DNA of 64,000 nucleotides from Gammaproteobacteria bacterium (GCA_024234895.1 JACKNJ010000013.1:1-64000), one strand, 5' to 3'. Positions 25,403 through 34,756 are shown, numbered from the stretch's first letter. Numbers and translations: made by a program. Notes: generated from the letters alone by a model not told the origin.

Positions 25403-26092
25403 GTGAAGGCGCTGCTGTCCGCGCTGCTGCTCGGCGTTGTCGGGCTCCATGCGGGTGTCACGGTCGCGGAGGAAACCCCTGCCCAGCGTCTGGTGCAGGC
25501 GGTTTCCGCGCTCAACGAGGTGCAAGCCGACCTCGGTGCCGCCGTGCCGTTCGCGTTCCTGCAAAGTGCGCGGGCGATCGCGGTGCTGCCGGGGGTGGTC
25601 AAGGTCGGGCTGGTGCTTGGTGGCCAGATCGGCGAGGGCGTGATCAGCGTTCGCGGCCCGGACGATCGATGGGGGCCGCCGGCGTTCATCGAACTCAAGG
25701 CCGGCAGCCTCGGCTGGCAGGCCGGGGTCGAGCAGAGCGATGTGGTGCTGGTGTTTCGGTCCGACGAGGCCATGCGCAAGCTGATCGATGGGAACCTGAA
25801 TCTGGGTGGCGATGTCGGAATCACCGTCGGCCACGCCAGCAAGCAGATCGATTCCGCGACCACGATCCGCTACCGCTCCGAAGTGCAGTCGTATGCGCGG
25901 GCGCGCGGCCTTTACGCCGGAATGTCGTTCGAAGGCGCGGACCTGTCACCGAACGTGGACGCCAACGCCTCGCTCTACGGCGCGGAGTTCGCCGACATCA
26001 TCGCCGGCCAGGCGGGAAGCATTCCCGGGGCCGCAAGAGAATTCATGAACACACTGGAAAAGCTCGCTCCGGCGGGTGGGACGACACAATGA
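25403..26092 (+). CDS. Exported SYLF-domain (YSC84-like) lipid-binding protein
   Basis: A 229-residue product begins at GTG 25403, four bases after the aminotransferase stop. An N-terminal signal (KALLSALLLGVVGLHAGVTVA) is followed by a SYLF/DUF500 domain: AVPFAFLQSARAIAVLPGVV, FIELKAGSLGWQAG, GGDVGITVG and YARARGLYAGMSFEGADL. Related domains bind phosphoinositides in eukaryotes; the bacterial role is unclear, probably envelope lipid contact. Its stop overlaps cbiX (ATGA). Confidence 0.85.
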   Translation: MKALLSALLLGVVGLHAGVTVAEETPAQRLVQAVSALNEVQADLGAAVPFAFLQSARAIAVLPGVVKVGLVLGGQIGEGVISVRGPDDRWGPPAFIELKAGSLGWQAGVEQSDVVLVFRSDEAMRKLIDGNLNLGGDVGITVGHASKQIDSATTIRYRSEVQSYARARGLYAGMSFEGADLSPNVDANASLYGAEFADIIAGQAGSIPGAAREFMNTLEKLAPAGGTTQ

Positions 26093-26448
26093 CCGCTCTT
26101 CTTCTCGTCGCGCACGGCAGTCGCCGCGCGGCCTCCAATGACGAAATCCGCGCGCTCACGGACAAACTGCGCGAGCAGGCCGGGGCGCGTTTCGACGATG
26201 TGCGTTGCGCGTTCCTGGAACTCGCGGAGCCATCCATCCCGGACGGCATCGAGCAATGCATTCAGGCCGGTGCGACCGATATCCGCGTGCTGCCGTATTT
26301 CCTGTCCGCCGGTCGCCACGTGGCCGAGGACATCCCGGAGGAGGTCAGCGGCAAACGCGCCGAGCATCCGGGGGTCAGGATCGAGGTCGTGTCCTACCTG
26401 GGTCTCGCGGAGTCCATGCCGGCGTTGCTGCTGTCGATGGCCAGCTGA
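26089..26448 (+). CDS. cbiX: Short CbiX-type chelatase
   Basis: A 119-residue protein of the short, dimeric CbiX form that inserts cobalt or iron into sirohydrochlorin. The metal histidine is in LLLVAHGSRRAAS and the second in PYFLSAGRHVAEDIPEEV. It may serve sirohaem or cobalamin synthesis; no other tetrapyrrole gene lies close by. A strong terminator follows 18 bases after the stop. Confidence 0.88.
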   Translation: MTALLLVAHGSRRAASNDEIRALTDKLREQAGARFDDVRCAFLELAEPSIPDGIEQCIQAGATDIRVLPYFLSAGRHVAEDIPEEVSGKRAEHPGVRIEVVSYLGLAESMPALLLSMAS

Positions 26449-26466
26449 GCGTTCGTCACGCGGATG

Positions 26467-26512
26467 ACGAAAACGCCCCCGGCACGGTCGCACGTGCCTG
26501 GGGCGTTTTCGT
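26467..26512. terminator. Strong bidirectional terminator
   Basis: A stem of about 20 bp with a single mismatch (arms 26467-26486 and 26493-26512, outer part acgaaaacgcccc) encloses a six-base loop gtcgca. The A- and T-runs are within the stem, so it can work for cbiX (plus) and for the convergent 26559-27062 gene. Confidence 0.85.
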
Positions 26513-26558
26513 TTGAGCACGGCCTGTTCTGGACGGCTGTCAGGGCCGCTTCACACGC

Positions 26559-27062
26559 TCACAGTTCAGGTTCGTTTGCCTGCATCTCACGGGCGCGGCG
26601 ATCGGCGACCCGGTCGTACCCCTTCATGCGCAGTTCGGCCAGTTCGTTGGCCTGTTCGTAGGCCTGATTGAGCCAGTCGACACGGCCCTGGGGCGACACG
26701 GCTGCCTGCGGGGCGAAGGCCTCGGCCAGACCGAGAAACATGCGATACGCGGAGAAGTTCACATCGTCCCTGCTGTCCGCACTGCGGTAGGGGATCAGGT
26801 GCAGGTAGGTCTGATAGTCCTGTTGCAGTTCGGCGGCGTAGGCGCGGTTGTAGTAGAGCTGGCTGACGCGACCGGCCGGGCAGGATTCCGCGAGCAGTCG
26901 GAGCCCGCTCGGCGGCAGATTGGCGATCTCGGACGTGCGTAGCGCGATATCGGCGTTACAGGCGGTCGGTTCCGCCGCCGCCGAGTTGGAGGCAGCCAAG
27001 GCGATGGGCAGCGCCAGGGACAGGCCGAGGGCAAGGGCGATCAGGGGCAGGTGCTTGCGCAT
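26559..27062 (-). CDS. Exported protein of unknown function
   Basis: A 167-residue product with a clear signal peptide (MRKHLPLIALALGLSLALP and an ALA cleavage site near 24). Two cysteines (ACNAD and ESCPAG) could form a disulfide in the periplasm. The rest is helical with tyrosine-rich SQLYYNRAYAAELQQDYQTY, reminiscent of a TPR-like unit. Family not recognised. Confidence 0.7.
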   Translation of the reverse strand: MRKHLPLIALALGLSLALPIALAASNSAAAEPTACNADIALRTSEIANLPPSGLRLLAESCPAGRVSQLYYNRAYAAELQQDYQTYLHLIPYRSADSRDDVNFSAYRMFLGLAEAFAPQAAVSPQGRVDWLNQAYEQANELAELRMKGYDRVADRRAREMQANEPEL

Positions 27063-27318
27063 GGTGGACGTCCTCCTGCATGGAAAAAAATCCGCTTCAC
27101 GTCATCCTAGTTTAATAATCGTGTGAGTCACGACATCGGGTTAGTGCTTTTTGTCTTTTGCATATGCATGAAAAATAAGAGAAATATTTTTGTCATTTTC
27201 AGGTTTCCGTTCGCTTCGCCGATCCGTCATCCATCGGGAGCCGTCACCAGACATCGCCGCCTTTTCAAGCCAGCGTTGGCGGCGTAAGTTGTCCGCTTTC
27301 GCATTCGGAGACCATGAG
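27063..27318. promoter_or_regulatory. AT-rich divergent intergenic region before hupE-like pair
   Basis: The stretch 27105-27215 is far AT-richer than its surroundings and holds an imperfect inverted repeat (atgaaaaata at 27168-27177 against tatttttgtcat at 27185-27196). No near-consensus promoter pair stands out. It likely serves both the exported protein (minus) and the HupE-like pair (plus). Confidence 0.4.
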
Positions 27319-27912
27319 ATGCCCCGGCATAGCCGCTTGCTTGCCTTGCTGTTCCTCGTCCCGGTTGTCGCGTTCGCGCATACCGATGGCGGCGCGACGG
27401 GCTCCGGTTTCCTGAGCGGTCTGCTGCATCCGGTCACCGGTGTGGATCACGTGATCGCGATGGTCGCGGTCGGTCTGTGGGGCGCGCAGCTGGGCGCGCC
27501 GGCGATGTGGATGCTGCCGGTCGCGTTCCCGCTGATCATGGCGCTGGGCGGTGCGATGGGGGCGGCGGGTCTGCCCTTGCCGGGCATCGAGATCGGCATC
27601 GCGCTGTCCGGTCTGCTGCTCGGTCTGGTCGTGGCCGGCAACGTGCGTCCGCCGCTGGCCCTGGCCGTGGTGCTGGTCAGTTTCTTCGCGGTGTTCCATG
27701 GCTATGCGCATGGCGCCGAGATGCCTGGATTCGCCAATCCGCTGGCCTATGCGGCGGGCTTCGTGATCGCGACCGGCCTGCTGCATCTGTGCGGCATCGT
27801 GGTTGGCCTGTTGTGGTCCTGGCCGGGTGGTGCCCCCTGGGGGCGCTGGGTGGTGCGAGCCTCCGGCGCGACCATCGCGGCGCTGGGTGGCTGGTTCCTG
27901 CTGGCGGGCTGA
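27319..27912 (+). CDS. HupE/UreJ-family nickel permease-like protein
   Basis: A 197-residue membrane protein with a signal-like start (PRHSRLLALLFLVPVVAFAH) and about six spans. Family hallmarks are LLHPVTGVDHVIAMVAVGLW (the HPxxGxDH motif of the metal path) and FFAVFHGYAHGAEMP. HupE and UreJ bring nickel into the cell for hydrogenase or urease. ATG 27319 is chosen because it gives a normal signal; upstream residues of the open frame do not look like protein. It is joined to the next gene by a TGATG overlap. Confidence 0.9.
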   Translation: MPRHSRLLALLFLVPVVAFAHTDGGATGSGFLSGLLHPVTGVDHVIAMVAVGLWGAQLGAPAMWMLPVAFPLIMALGGAMGAAGLPLPGIEIGIALSGLLLGLVVAGNVRPPLALAVVLVSFFAVFHGYAHGAEMPGFANPLAYAAGFVIATGLLHLCGIVVGLLWSWPGGAPWGRWVVRASGATIAALGGWFLLAG

Positions 27913-28493
27913 TGAGCATGCGCTGGCTGCTGGCAGGCATGCTGTTCCTCCCCGGTATCGCCGCCGCGCACGGCGGTTTCGGGCAGGGCACGCCGTTCTA
28001 TTCCGGGATGCTGCATGTGCTGCTTGGCGTCCAGTTCGTGTTGCCGCTGGTCGCGGTCGCGTTGCTGGCCAGTCAGCGTGGGGAGGGCGTGATGCCCAGG
28101 GCACAGCTGGTGCTCGGGGCGGCGGTCGGCGTGGGTGCGGTGATCGGGTTGACCGGCCTCGACCTTGGCCTGATCACGCAGGCCAACCGCGTGCTGGCCA
28201 TCGTCGCGGGCGTGCTGGTCGCGCTGGGTCTGGGCTTGTCCGAACGCACCGTGCTGGCGTTGCTCGCTGCGGTCGGGATGTTCTGCGGATACGAGCTGCT
28301 GCGTCTGGATGCACCGGACAGCGCGGTCGTCTGGTTCGTCGGCGGGGTGATGGGCGGCGCGATGATCGTGCAGGGCGCCGTCGCGATCCTGGCGGTCGCG
28401 GCCCGTGCGGAATGGGCGCGCGTGGGGGTGCGGGTGGTCGGAAGCTGGGTCGGCGCGACCGGGCTGATCTATCTCGGGTTCGCCGTCGCGTAA
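27912..28493 (+). CDS. Second HupE-like membrane protein
   Basis: A 193-residue protein with a signal-like start and six hydrophobic segments. It begins after the signal with AHGGFGQGTPFYSGMLHVLL, resembling HupE/UreJ in topology, but the HPxxGxDH motif is replaced by HVLLGVQFVLPLVAV, so the metal-binding histidine/aspartate pair is lost. It starts at the stop of its neighbour. It may form a complex with it or be a divergent paralogue. Confidence 0.7.
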   Translation: MSMRWLLAGMLFLPGIAAAHGGFGQGTPFYSGMLHVLLGVQFVLPLVAVALLASQRGEGVMPRAQLVLGAAVGVGAVIGLTGLDLGLITQANRVLAIVAGVLVALGLGLSERTVLALLAAVGMFCGYELLRLDAPDSAVVWFVGGVMGGAMIVQGAVAILAVAARAEWARVGVRVVGSWVGATGLIYLGFAVA

Positions 28494-28503
28494 GTCCGCG
28501 CGG

Positions 28504-28974
28504 TCAGCGGTACTTCGCCGCGCTGATGAATTTTTCGAAGGTCTCGCACCAGATCACGACGCTGTCGTAATCGGTGACGGTCACGTCGGTCGGCAGTGGC
28601 AGGATGAAGCCGTCGAAACTGCGAACTGGCCCGATCTGGCGGGAATCCGCCTTGATCGCCATGAATCCTTCGGCCGTATCCACGAAGCGTGGCGCCAGAT
28701 AGAGACGGTAGTCCGGGCCGGGCGCCAGTTCGCCCATCAGGCTGATCGCATCGGGACCGACGGCCACGTCGCCTTCGCCCCAATGCAGCAGATCGCTACC
28801 GGGCAGATCACGGCGAAAGCTGCCCCGGTATTGCGCTTGTTCGTGCATGGCGATCAGTTGCGCGTGCTCCGGCGCCGGTGGCGCGGTCAGGATGGGCAGC
28901 ACGTAGACGCCGATGGAAATGCCCAGCACGAGCGCGCTGGCGTGGGTGATTAACAGCAGTATGCGTTTGACCAT
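28504..28974 (-). CDS. DM13-domain membrane-anchored protein
   Basis: A 156-residue protein with an N-terminal membrane anchor (RILLLITHASALVLGISIGV) and a DM13 domain: GDVAVGPDAISLMGELAPGP, DYRLYLAPRF, GPVRSFDGFILPLP and the signature VVIWCETFEKFISAAKY with its lone cysteine. DM13 domains are thought to take part in redox reactions, the cysteine being the reactive group; the partner is unknown. It faces the HupE-like pair convergently. Confidence 0.85.
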   Translation of the reverse strand: MVKRILLLITHASALVLGISIGVYVLPILTAPPAPEHAQLIAMHEQAQYRGSFRRDLPGSDLLHWGEGDVAVGPDAISLMGELAPGPDYRLYLAPRFVDTAEGFMAIKADSRQIGPVRSFDGFILPLPTDVTVTDYDSVVIWCETFEKFISAAKYR

Positions 28975-29038
28975 GGGTAATCTTGTCGCGATGTGTTGAG
29001 TACAACTTAGCAGCCTGGAGTTTCGCAGGCCTTCCCGC

Positions 29039-29110
29039 GTGGGAGCGGCTTTAGCCGCGATCTGCCTTGGAGCGATCCGAATCGCCGATCGCGGCTGAAG
29101 CCGCCCCTAC
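29039..29110. repeat. REP-like palindrome copy 5
   Basis: Left arm gtgggagcggctttagccgc and right arm gcggctgaagccgcccctac. Each arm differs from the majority by one or two bases, and one difference pairs with another (gtggg opposite cccctac shows a compensating change). It sits between divergent DM13 and mtgA. Confidence 0.88.
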
Positions 29111-29181
29111 AATTCGGGGCACCCCCGCCCAGATAATCATCGGCTTCCCCCAACAGACCGGACAACCGCGCGCATTCTTCG

Positions 29182-29886
29182 ATGGCTGGCAATAAGGACC
29201 GCATTCGACCCGCGCTGCGCAAGGCGCGCCGCTACCTGCTCTGGCTGGGGTTGATGCTGGCCATTCTGAGCGTGCTGCCGGTGCTGTTTTTCCGGGTGTT
29301 CGATCCCGGCGCGTCGGCGGTGATGTGGCAGCGGTACTTTGCCGAGGGTCGCGCGCAAACGGCGGAGTGGGTGGATTACGAGCGCATCAGCCCGCACATG
29401 GCGCTCGCGGTGCTCGCGGGCGAGGACCAGCGTTTTCCGGATCATTGGGGCTTCGATACCGGCGCGATCCAGCAGGCCGTGCTCGACCGGATCGACGGCA
29501 AGCCGCTGCGCGGCGCGAGCACGATCACCCAGCAGGTCGCACGCAACCTGTTCCTGTGGCAGGGGCGCAGCTTCGTGCGCAAGGGGCTGGAGGCCTGGTA
29601 CACGGCCTGGCTGGAACTGCTGTGGCCGAAGCGGCGCATCCTCGAGGTTTACCTGAACATCGCTGAAACAGGTCCCTCGACCTTCGGCGTCGCCGCCGCC
29701 GCGCGGCGTTACTTCGACGTGCCGCCGCACGCGCTGTCGCCCGCGCAGGCCGCACTGATCGCGGCGGCGCTACCCAACCCGCTCGTCTACCGTGTGGACG
29801 CCCCCAACGAGCGATTGCGCAAGCGCCGCGACTGGATCCTCGGGCAGATGCACAATCTCGGCTCCCGCTACCTGGATGCGTTATGA
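29182..29886 (+). CDS. mtgA: Monofunctional peptidoglycan glycosyltransferase
   Basis: This 234-residue GT51 enzyme polymerises lipid II glycan strands without a transpeptidase domain. The membrane anchor is at 19-40; the catalytic glutamate is in LAGEDQRFPDHWGFD and the second block is GASTITQQVARNLFLWQGRS. Start ATG 29182 gives the usual length. Its stop overlaps the next gene by four bases. Confidence 0.95.
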   Translation: MAGNKDRIRPALRKARRYLLWLGLMLAILSVLPVLFFRVFDPGASAVMWQRYFAEGRAQTAEWVDYERISPHMALAVLAGEDQRFPDHWGFDTGAIQQAVLDRIDGKPLRGASTITQQVARNLFLWQGRSFVRKGLEAWYTAWLELLWPKRRILEVYLNIAETGPSTFGVAAAARRYFDVPPHALSPAQAALIAAALPNPLVYRVDAPNERLRKRRDWILGQMHNLGSRYLDAL

Positions 29887-31088
29887 AGGTTCTCTACGTC
29901 ACCCACCGCATGCCCTATCCGCCGATCGACGGCGCGCGCGTGCGGGCCTTCAACTGCATCGATCATCTGCATCGGCAGGGGCATCAGGTCACGGTCGCGG
30001 TGCCGGCGCGGGACGACGCGGAGATGCAGGCCGTGCCGGGCCTGCTGGAGCACTGCAACAAGGTGCTGATCGAGCGCGTGCATGCGCCGCTGCAGAACCT
30101 GCGCATGGTCGCCTGCCTGGCCGGAACGCGGCCATCGAGCATGGGGTATTTCCATTCCGGCGCGCTGGCGCGGCGCATCCGCGACGCGGTGCGCGGCGAA
30201 CAGTTCGACCTGATCTGCGTGCATTCCTCGTCGGTCGCCACCTACGTCGAAGATGTCGACGACGTGCCCAAGCTGCTCGATTTCGTCGACATGGATTCGC
30301 AGAAGTGGCTCGACTACTCCGGCTTCAAGCCGTTCCCGCTGTCGCTCGGTTACCGGCTGGAAGGCAGCAAGCTGCAACGCGCGGAGAAGCGGCTGGCCGG
30401 GCGCTTCGACCTCAGCACCGTGGTCACGCCAGGTGAACTGGATTCATTGCGCCAGATCGCCCCGGACGCGGACAGCGACTGGTATCCGAACGGCGTCGAC
30501 ATCGACGCCTGCCAGCCGGACACGAGCAAGGCGGAACCCTTCAGCCTGGTGTTCGTCGGGCGCATGGATTACTTCCCCAACGAGGATGCCGTGGTCTGGT
30601 TCTGCGATGCGGTGATGCCCTCCCTGCGTGAGCGTTACCCCGAAACCCGCCTGTACATCGTCGGCACCGACCCGACCCCGGCCGTGCAACGCCTCGCCGA
30701 ACGCCCCGGCGTCACCGTGACCGGTCGCGTGCCGGAGGTGCAGTCCTGGGTACGCCGCGCGACGGTGAGCATCGCACCGCTCAAACTCGCGCGCGGCATG
30801 CAGAACAAGATCCTCGAAGCCATGGCGCTGGAAGTGCCGGTGGTCGCCAGCCCCAAACCGGCGCGCGGCGTCGACGCCGTGGTCGGCGAACACCTGCTGG
30901 CTGCCGACACGGCAGAAGAGTGGGTGGCCGCGATCTCCGGCCTGTTCGACGATCCGGAAGCCCGCGCCAGACTGGCACGTGCCGGACGGGAGCGTGTGCG
31001 CGCCCGCCACCGCTGGGACACGATCTTGCGGGAGCGATTCGAGCCGGCCATCGCGCGGTGCTTGAAGAATCATGAGGAGCGCGGGTAG
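29883..31088 (+). CDS. GT-B glycosyltransferase, exopolysaccharide/exosortase-associated type
   Basis: A 401-residue retaining-type glycosyltransferase. The N-terminal MKVLYVTHRMPYPPIDGARV, mid-region LLDFVDMDSQKWLDYS, and FVGRMDYFPNEDAVVWFC followed by NKILEAMALEVPVVAS (donor-binding E region) resemble the sugar transferases linked to PEP-CTERM/exosortase exopolysaccharide loci. Those loci are not in this window, so the assignment to that subgroup is by resemblance only. Coupled to mtgA by an ATGA overlap. Confidence 0.85.
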   Translation: MKVLYVTHRMPYPPIDGARVRAFNCIDHLHRQGHQVTVAVPARDDAEMQAVPGLLEHCNKVLIERVHAPLQNLRMVACLAGTRPSSMGYFHSGALARRIRDAVRGEQFDLICVHSSSVATYVEDVDDVPKLLDFVDMDSQKWLDYSGFKPFPLSLGYRLEGSKLQRAEKRLAGRFDLSTVVTPGELDSLRQIAPDADSDWYPNGVDIDACQPDTSKAEPFSLVFVGRMDYFPNEDAVVWFCDAVMPSLRERYPETRLYIVGTDPTPAVQRLAERPGVTVTGRVPEVQSWVRRATVSIAPLKLARGMQNKILEAMALEVPVVASPKPARGVDAVVGEHLLAADTAEEWVAAISGLFDDPEARARLARAGRERVRARHRWDTILRERFEPAIARCLKNHEERG

Positions 31089-31519
31089 CGATATCCGCGG
31101 CAGGGATGCGGGTGTGGGGCGCCGGCATATCAAACTTGACGAGATCGCGGATGCCGCAAGGGCGGATGAAGTCCTATTTCCGCCGCCCGTCATGGGCAAT
31201 ACGGCCACCGCCCGCGCCATCGCCACGCGATGGGCAGCGTATCGACGGTGTGGGTGAATCTGCGCAACGGCGTCCGCGACGCACGCCGGGTACATGAGGA
31301 ATTCCACGCGGCGGAGCGCAGCGCGCTCGGGGTGTCGCCACCGAGGTGCTGGTGTCCGCAACTCAGGTGCTTCCGGCTGGTGCTGCCGGCAACCGCAATC
31401 GGTGTCGCGTTCGGACGCCCAGGAATTGTGCGGGAATGAGCGCGTCGGACACGGGAGCCCTGGCTGTCGCACTGCACTAGTATCGGACGGCATGTATCTC
31501 AGATCAGGGTGATCGGCTG
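31089..31519. other. Long intergenic region without recognisable gene
   Basis: About 430 bases. Short open frames exist on both strands, but none has a ribosome site, a recognisable product or consistent codon use. No terminator, repeat or promoter stands out. Confidence 0.4.
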
Positions 31520-32452
31520 ATGATCCGCGCGTATTCCCAACGCTTGCTGCCGCCGTATTCCGGTGTCGTCCAGATTGTCGATGCCGACAGTGCGCGGGCG
31601 CAGAGTTTCGATGGGGTGAACTGGGAGATTCACTACCTGTCCGGCGCGGATCGCGCACGCGGTGGGCGGAACCGGGACCCCGGTTTTGCGCTCGATCGCG
31701 GTTATTACAATGTCGCCAGTCTCCGCAACGGGGTGCTCAAGACGTTCATCCTGCCAGCCTTTCTGAATCCGGCGGAGGTGGGGGAGTGCATCGCCGAGCT
31801 TGTCGAGTTTCTGGCCTCCGCCAAGGTGCCGTTCCCGGCTGCCGATCTGTTCGAATTCTGGTTGCTGGACGGGGCGGACGGCAGCCCGCTGGCCTTGATG
31901 TTCGCCTGTTGCGCGGAGTCGCAGATGGCGAATTTCCCGCCGCACACGGAATGGACGGCCATGCCGCATTCCAAGATGAAGATCGCCAACACCGAGGGCG
32001 AGGACGCACGCGGCGAGCCGCCGGTGAATCATCGCTTTCAGCGCGCGGTCGCGCGCCGCGCCGGTGGCCGACCGCGCGGGGCGTGGTTCCGGCGTGAGTC
32101 CGGCGATGCGCAATCCTTTCCGGAGCTGCTGTTCCGCGAGGATTGGAGCGATCCCGCCGATCACGACCTGTGTCAGCGCTACCTGACCCGCAAGGCACCG
32201 CGTCTGCTGATGCTGCACGGGCTTTCCACGGAAGGTCGGGATCGCCTGGAGGAGGCCGCCAAGGCATACGTGTTCGAGGTCGACGACTATTTCCCGCTCT
32301 ATCCGGCGGTGGTCGATCCGACCCGCATGACGGCCATCCGCGTGGAGGCGCGTCTGCGCCGCAATGCGCCGATGGACACGACCCCGACCCGCAAGCCGGA
32401 GCGGGAAGGGTCGGCCCCGCTGAGCAAGGATCAGCGCATCTTCGAGACCTGA
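31520..32452 (+). CDS. Conserved protein of unknown function
   Basis: A 310-residue soluble protein without signal or spans. It starts MIRAYSQRLLPPYSGVVQIV and has an arginine-rich middle part (FQRAVARRAGGRPRGAWFRR) and a C-terminal ATP-independent-looking segment DDYFPLYPAVVDPTRMTAIR. I know no motif for it. Codon use is typical of the window and length argues for a real gene. Confidence 0.7.
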   Translation: MIRAYSQRLLPPYSGVVQIVDADSARAQSFDGVNWEIHYLSGADRARGGRNRDPGFALDRGYYNVASLRNGVLKTFILPAFLNPAEVGECIAELVEFLASAKVPFPAADLFEFWLLDGADGSPLALMFACCAESQMANFPPHTEWTAMPHSKMKIANTEGEDARGEPPVNHRFQRAVARRAGGRPRGAWFRRESGDAQSFPELLFREDWSDPADHDLCQRYLTRKAPRLLMLHGLSTEGRDRLEEAAKAYVFEVDDYFPLYPAVVDPTRMTAIRVEARLRRNAPMDTTPTRKPEREGSAPLSKDQRIFET

Positions 32453-32624
32453 GACGGTATCCCGCGATTCGGGCTTGTGCCTCAATGGGGTCGGCCGATA
32501 TTGACCGGTGACGCCCACGCTTGTTCCGGCCTTCGCCGGGTATGTGCAAAACTTCGCGGGTTGAACGATATCCATCGGGGCCGCCATCTCGCGTTGACGA
32601 TCGGCACGCCTTGATCCACACACC

Positions 32625-34691
32625 GTGTCTGGCGACGAAGTACAAGTGATCGAGTCATCAAACGCGCGGCGTGGGAAGGTGCGGGATGTGCCGCTGCTGC
32701 CATGGATATGGCGTTCCTATCTGCGTACCGCGCTGGTTCCCCTGCTCCTCATCGAACTCGTACTGGTGGCGGCCTATCTGCTCACCAACGATGCGGTGCG
32801 CGAGAAGAACGTCGAGGCCTTGCGGGCGGTCGCGACCGAGCGGATGTCCGCGGAGGTGGCGCTGCGCGCGGAGATCATCGGCACCCAGCTGGACGGCGTC
32901 GCGCACGCGACCGATCTGTTCCGCTGGCGGTTGGAGCAGGTGTTGCTCGACGACGCGCCGGTGCCCGAGGGGCGGCTCGGCAATCTCGCCAGATCGGCTG
33001 GCGGTGCCCACTACACGAGCCATGACGACGGTCGCTTCGCGGCGATCTACAGCGCGATCACCGAGGTCGGCGCTGCCGAGCGCGCCAAGCTCGCGCGGCT
33101 TTATGACGTCGATCCGTTCATGCGCAAGATCCTCGCCAGCCATGAGGATGTGGTGCAGGTCTATTTCAACAGTTTCGATTCGCTGAACATCATCCGACCG
33201 TACTTCGATGTGTTGGCCCAGTACGACGAACACATCGATATACCCACATACAACTTCTATTACCTCGCCGACGCCGAACACAACCCGGAGCGCGGCATGG
33301 TCTGGACGGATATGTACGTCGATCCCGCCGGCCAGGGCTGGATGAGTTCCAGCATCGCGCCCGTTTATCGTCGGGATTTCCTGGAGGGGGTGGTCGGCCT
33401 CGATGTGACCGTGAAGAACACGGTGCAGCGCATCGAGGCGCTACAGGTGCCCTGGCAGGGTTACGCGCTGCTACTGGATGGCAACGGCACCATCATGGCA
33501 ATGCCGCCCGCCGCCGAGCGGGATTGGGGCCTGAGCGAGCTGACCGATTACCACTACGCGGAGGCGGTGAAGAGTGACACCTTCAAGCCGGACGCCTTCA
33601 ACATCGTCAAACGCGAGGACAGCGGTGTCTGGGGGCGCGAGGTCATGCAGCAGATGCAAGGTCACCGCGTCGTGCATTTCGGTGACGCCCGGATGATCGC
33701 TTGGAGCACGATTCCGCAGACCGGCTGGAAGCTGCTGATGGTGGTGCCGGAGGCGGGCATCTACGAGGAGGCGGACGCCTTGCGGGATCAGATCCGCGAT
33801 CTCGGCTTGCTGATGCTGGCGGCGCTGGTGGTGTTCTACCTGTTCTTCTTCGCATTCCTGTTCTACCGCTCACGGCGCATGGTGCGGCAGCTCGCGGAAC
33901 CGTTGCTGGACATCTCGCGCATGGTCGGCGCGATCGCCAAGGGGCAGTTCGAGCATCGGCCCGCCAGGATCGGTCTGTACGAGATCGATGCGGCAGCGTC
34001 TAACGTCGCGGGGCTCGGTCAGGAACTCGGTGAGCAGCTGGCGAAACGGGAGAGCGCGGAGCGCGCGCTGGCCGAGGTCAACGCGACCTTGGAGGAGCGT
34101 ATCGAACAACGCACCCAGGCTCTCGAGGCGGAGGTGAGGCATAGCCGCGAACTCGAGGGCGAATTGCGGCGCATGGCTGAATACGACCCGCTCACCGGCC
34201 TGCCAAACCGCCGTCTGTTCGAGGACCGCCTGCAGCAGGCGGCGGCGCGCACGATGCGTACAGGTAACCCGATAGCGGTGCTGTTCATTGACCTGGACAA
34301 GTTCAAGCCGGTGAACGACCGCTGGGGGCATGAATCCGGGGATGAATTGCTTGCCGCCGTCGCCGGACGTCTGCGGGAGTGCGTGCGCGCGGCAGATACC
34401 GTGGCACGGTTCGGCGGTGACGAGTTCTGCGCGCTGCTGGTGGATGTCGGCGATCGCGACGCCATCGAGCGGGTCGCCCGCAAGATGCTGAGCCGGGTCG
34501 CTGCGCCGTTCGACCTGGAGAAGGGTGAGGTGCGCATTTCCGCGAGTATCGGCGCGGCCATCTATCCCCAGGGCGAGCGACGTTGGGAAGATTTGCTGCA
34601 CACGGCGGATTCCGCGATGTACGAGGCGAAACGCGCGGATAGGGACGGTTTCGCCTGGGCGATGGAACCAGCCCTGTCGGACGGGGGCTGA
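32625..34691 (+). CDS. Membrane diguanylate cyclase with Cache-type sensor
   Basis: A protein of up to 688 residues. Order: first membrane span (about 33-53), a large periplasmic double-Cache-like sensor (about 60-400, with FNSFDSLNIIRPYFDVL and DLTVTVKN-like segments), second span (about 405-428), a linker with a coiled coil (ERALAEVNATLEERIEQRTQ), then GGDEF (about 505-680). The active loop is ARFGGDEFCALL, intact, and DPLTGLPNRRLFEDRL starts the domain, so it should make cyclic di-GMP. No RxxD inhibitory site is obvious. Start uncertain: GTG 32625 lacks a Shine-Dalgarno, while a GTG near 32687 follows GGGAAGG. Confidence 0.88.
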   Translation: MSGDEVQVIESSNARRGKVRDVPLLPWIWRSYLRTALVPLLLIELVLVAAYLLTNDAVREKNVEALRAVATERMSAEVALRAEIIGTQLDGVAHATDLFRWRLEQVLLDDAPVPEGRLGNLARSAGGAHYTSHDDGRFAAIYSAITEVGAAERAKLARLYDVDPFMRKILASHEDVVQVYFNSFDSLNIIRPYFDVLAQYDEHIDIPTYNFYYLADAEHNPERGMVWTDMYVDPAGQGWMSSSIAPVYRRDFLEGVVGLDVTVKNTVQRIEALQVPWQGYALLLDGNGTIMAMPPAAERDWGLSELTDYHYAEAVKSDTFKPDAFNIVKREDSGVWGREVMQQMQGHRVVHFGDARMIAWSTIPQTGWKLLMVVPEAGIYEEADALRDQIRDLGLLMLAALVVFYLFFFAFLFYRSRRMVRQLAEPLLDISRMVGAIAKGQFEHRPARIGLYEIDAAASNVAGLGQELGEQLAKRESAERALAEVNATLEERIEQRTQALEAEVRHSRELEGELRRMAEYDPLTGLPNRRLFEDRLQQAAARTMRTGNPIAVLFIDLDKFKPVNDRWGHESGDELLAAVAGRLRECVRAADTVARFGGDEFCALLVDVGDRDAIERVARKMLSRVAAPFDLEKGEVRISASIGAAIYPQGERRWEDLLHTADSAMYEAKRADRDGFAWAMEPALSDGG

Positions 34692-34750
34692 TCGATCGCC
34701 GCGCCTTTGCTGACAAGGGTTTGCGGGCGGTCACGGCGGTTTTGGTGTGG

Positions 34751-34756
34751 TAGACT
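34751..34756 (+). promoter_or_regulatory. Possible gyrA -10 box
   Basis: TAGACT preceded by TGG gives an extended -10 look (tggtagact), 102 bases before gyrA. No good -35 is seen at the right distance. Confidence 0.25.

Noticed and set aside
27168..27196. NikR box before the HupE-like genes
   Set aside because: ATGA and TCAT flank 21 bases; the NikR operator needs GTATGA-N16-TCATAC. Spacing and outer bases do not fit.
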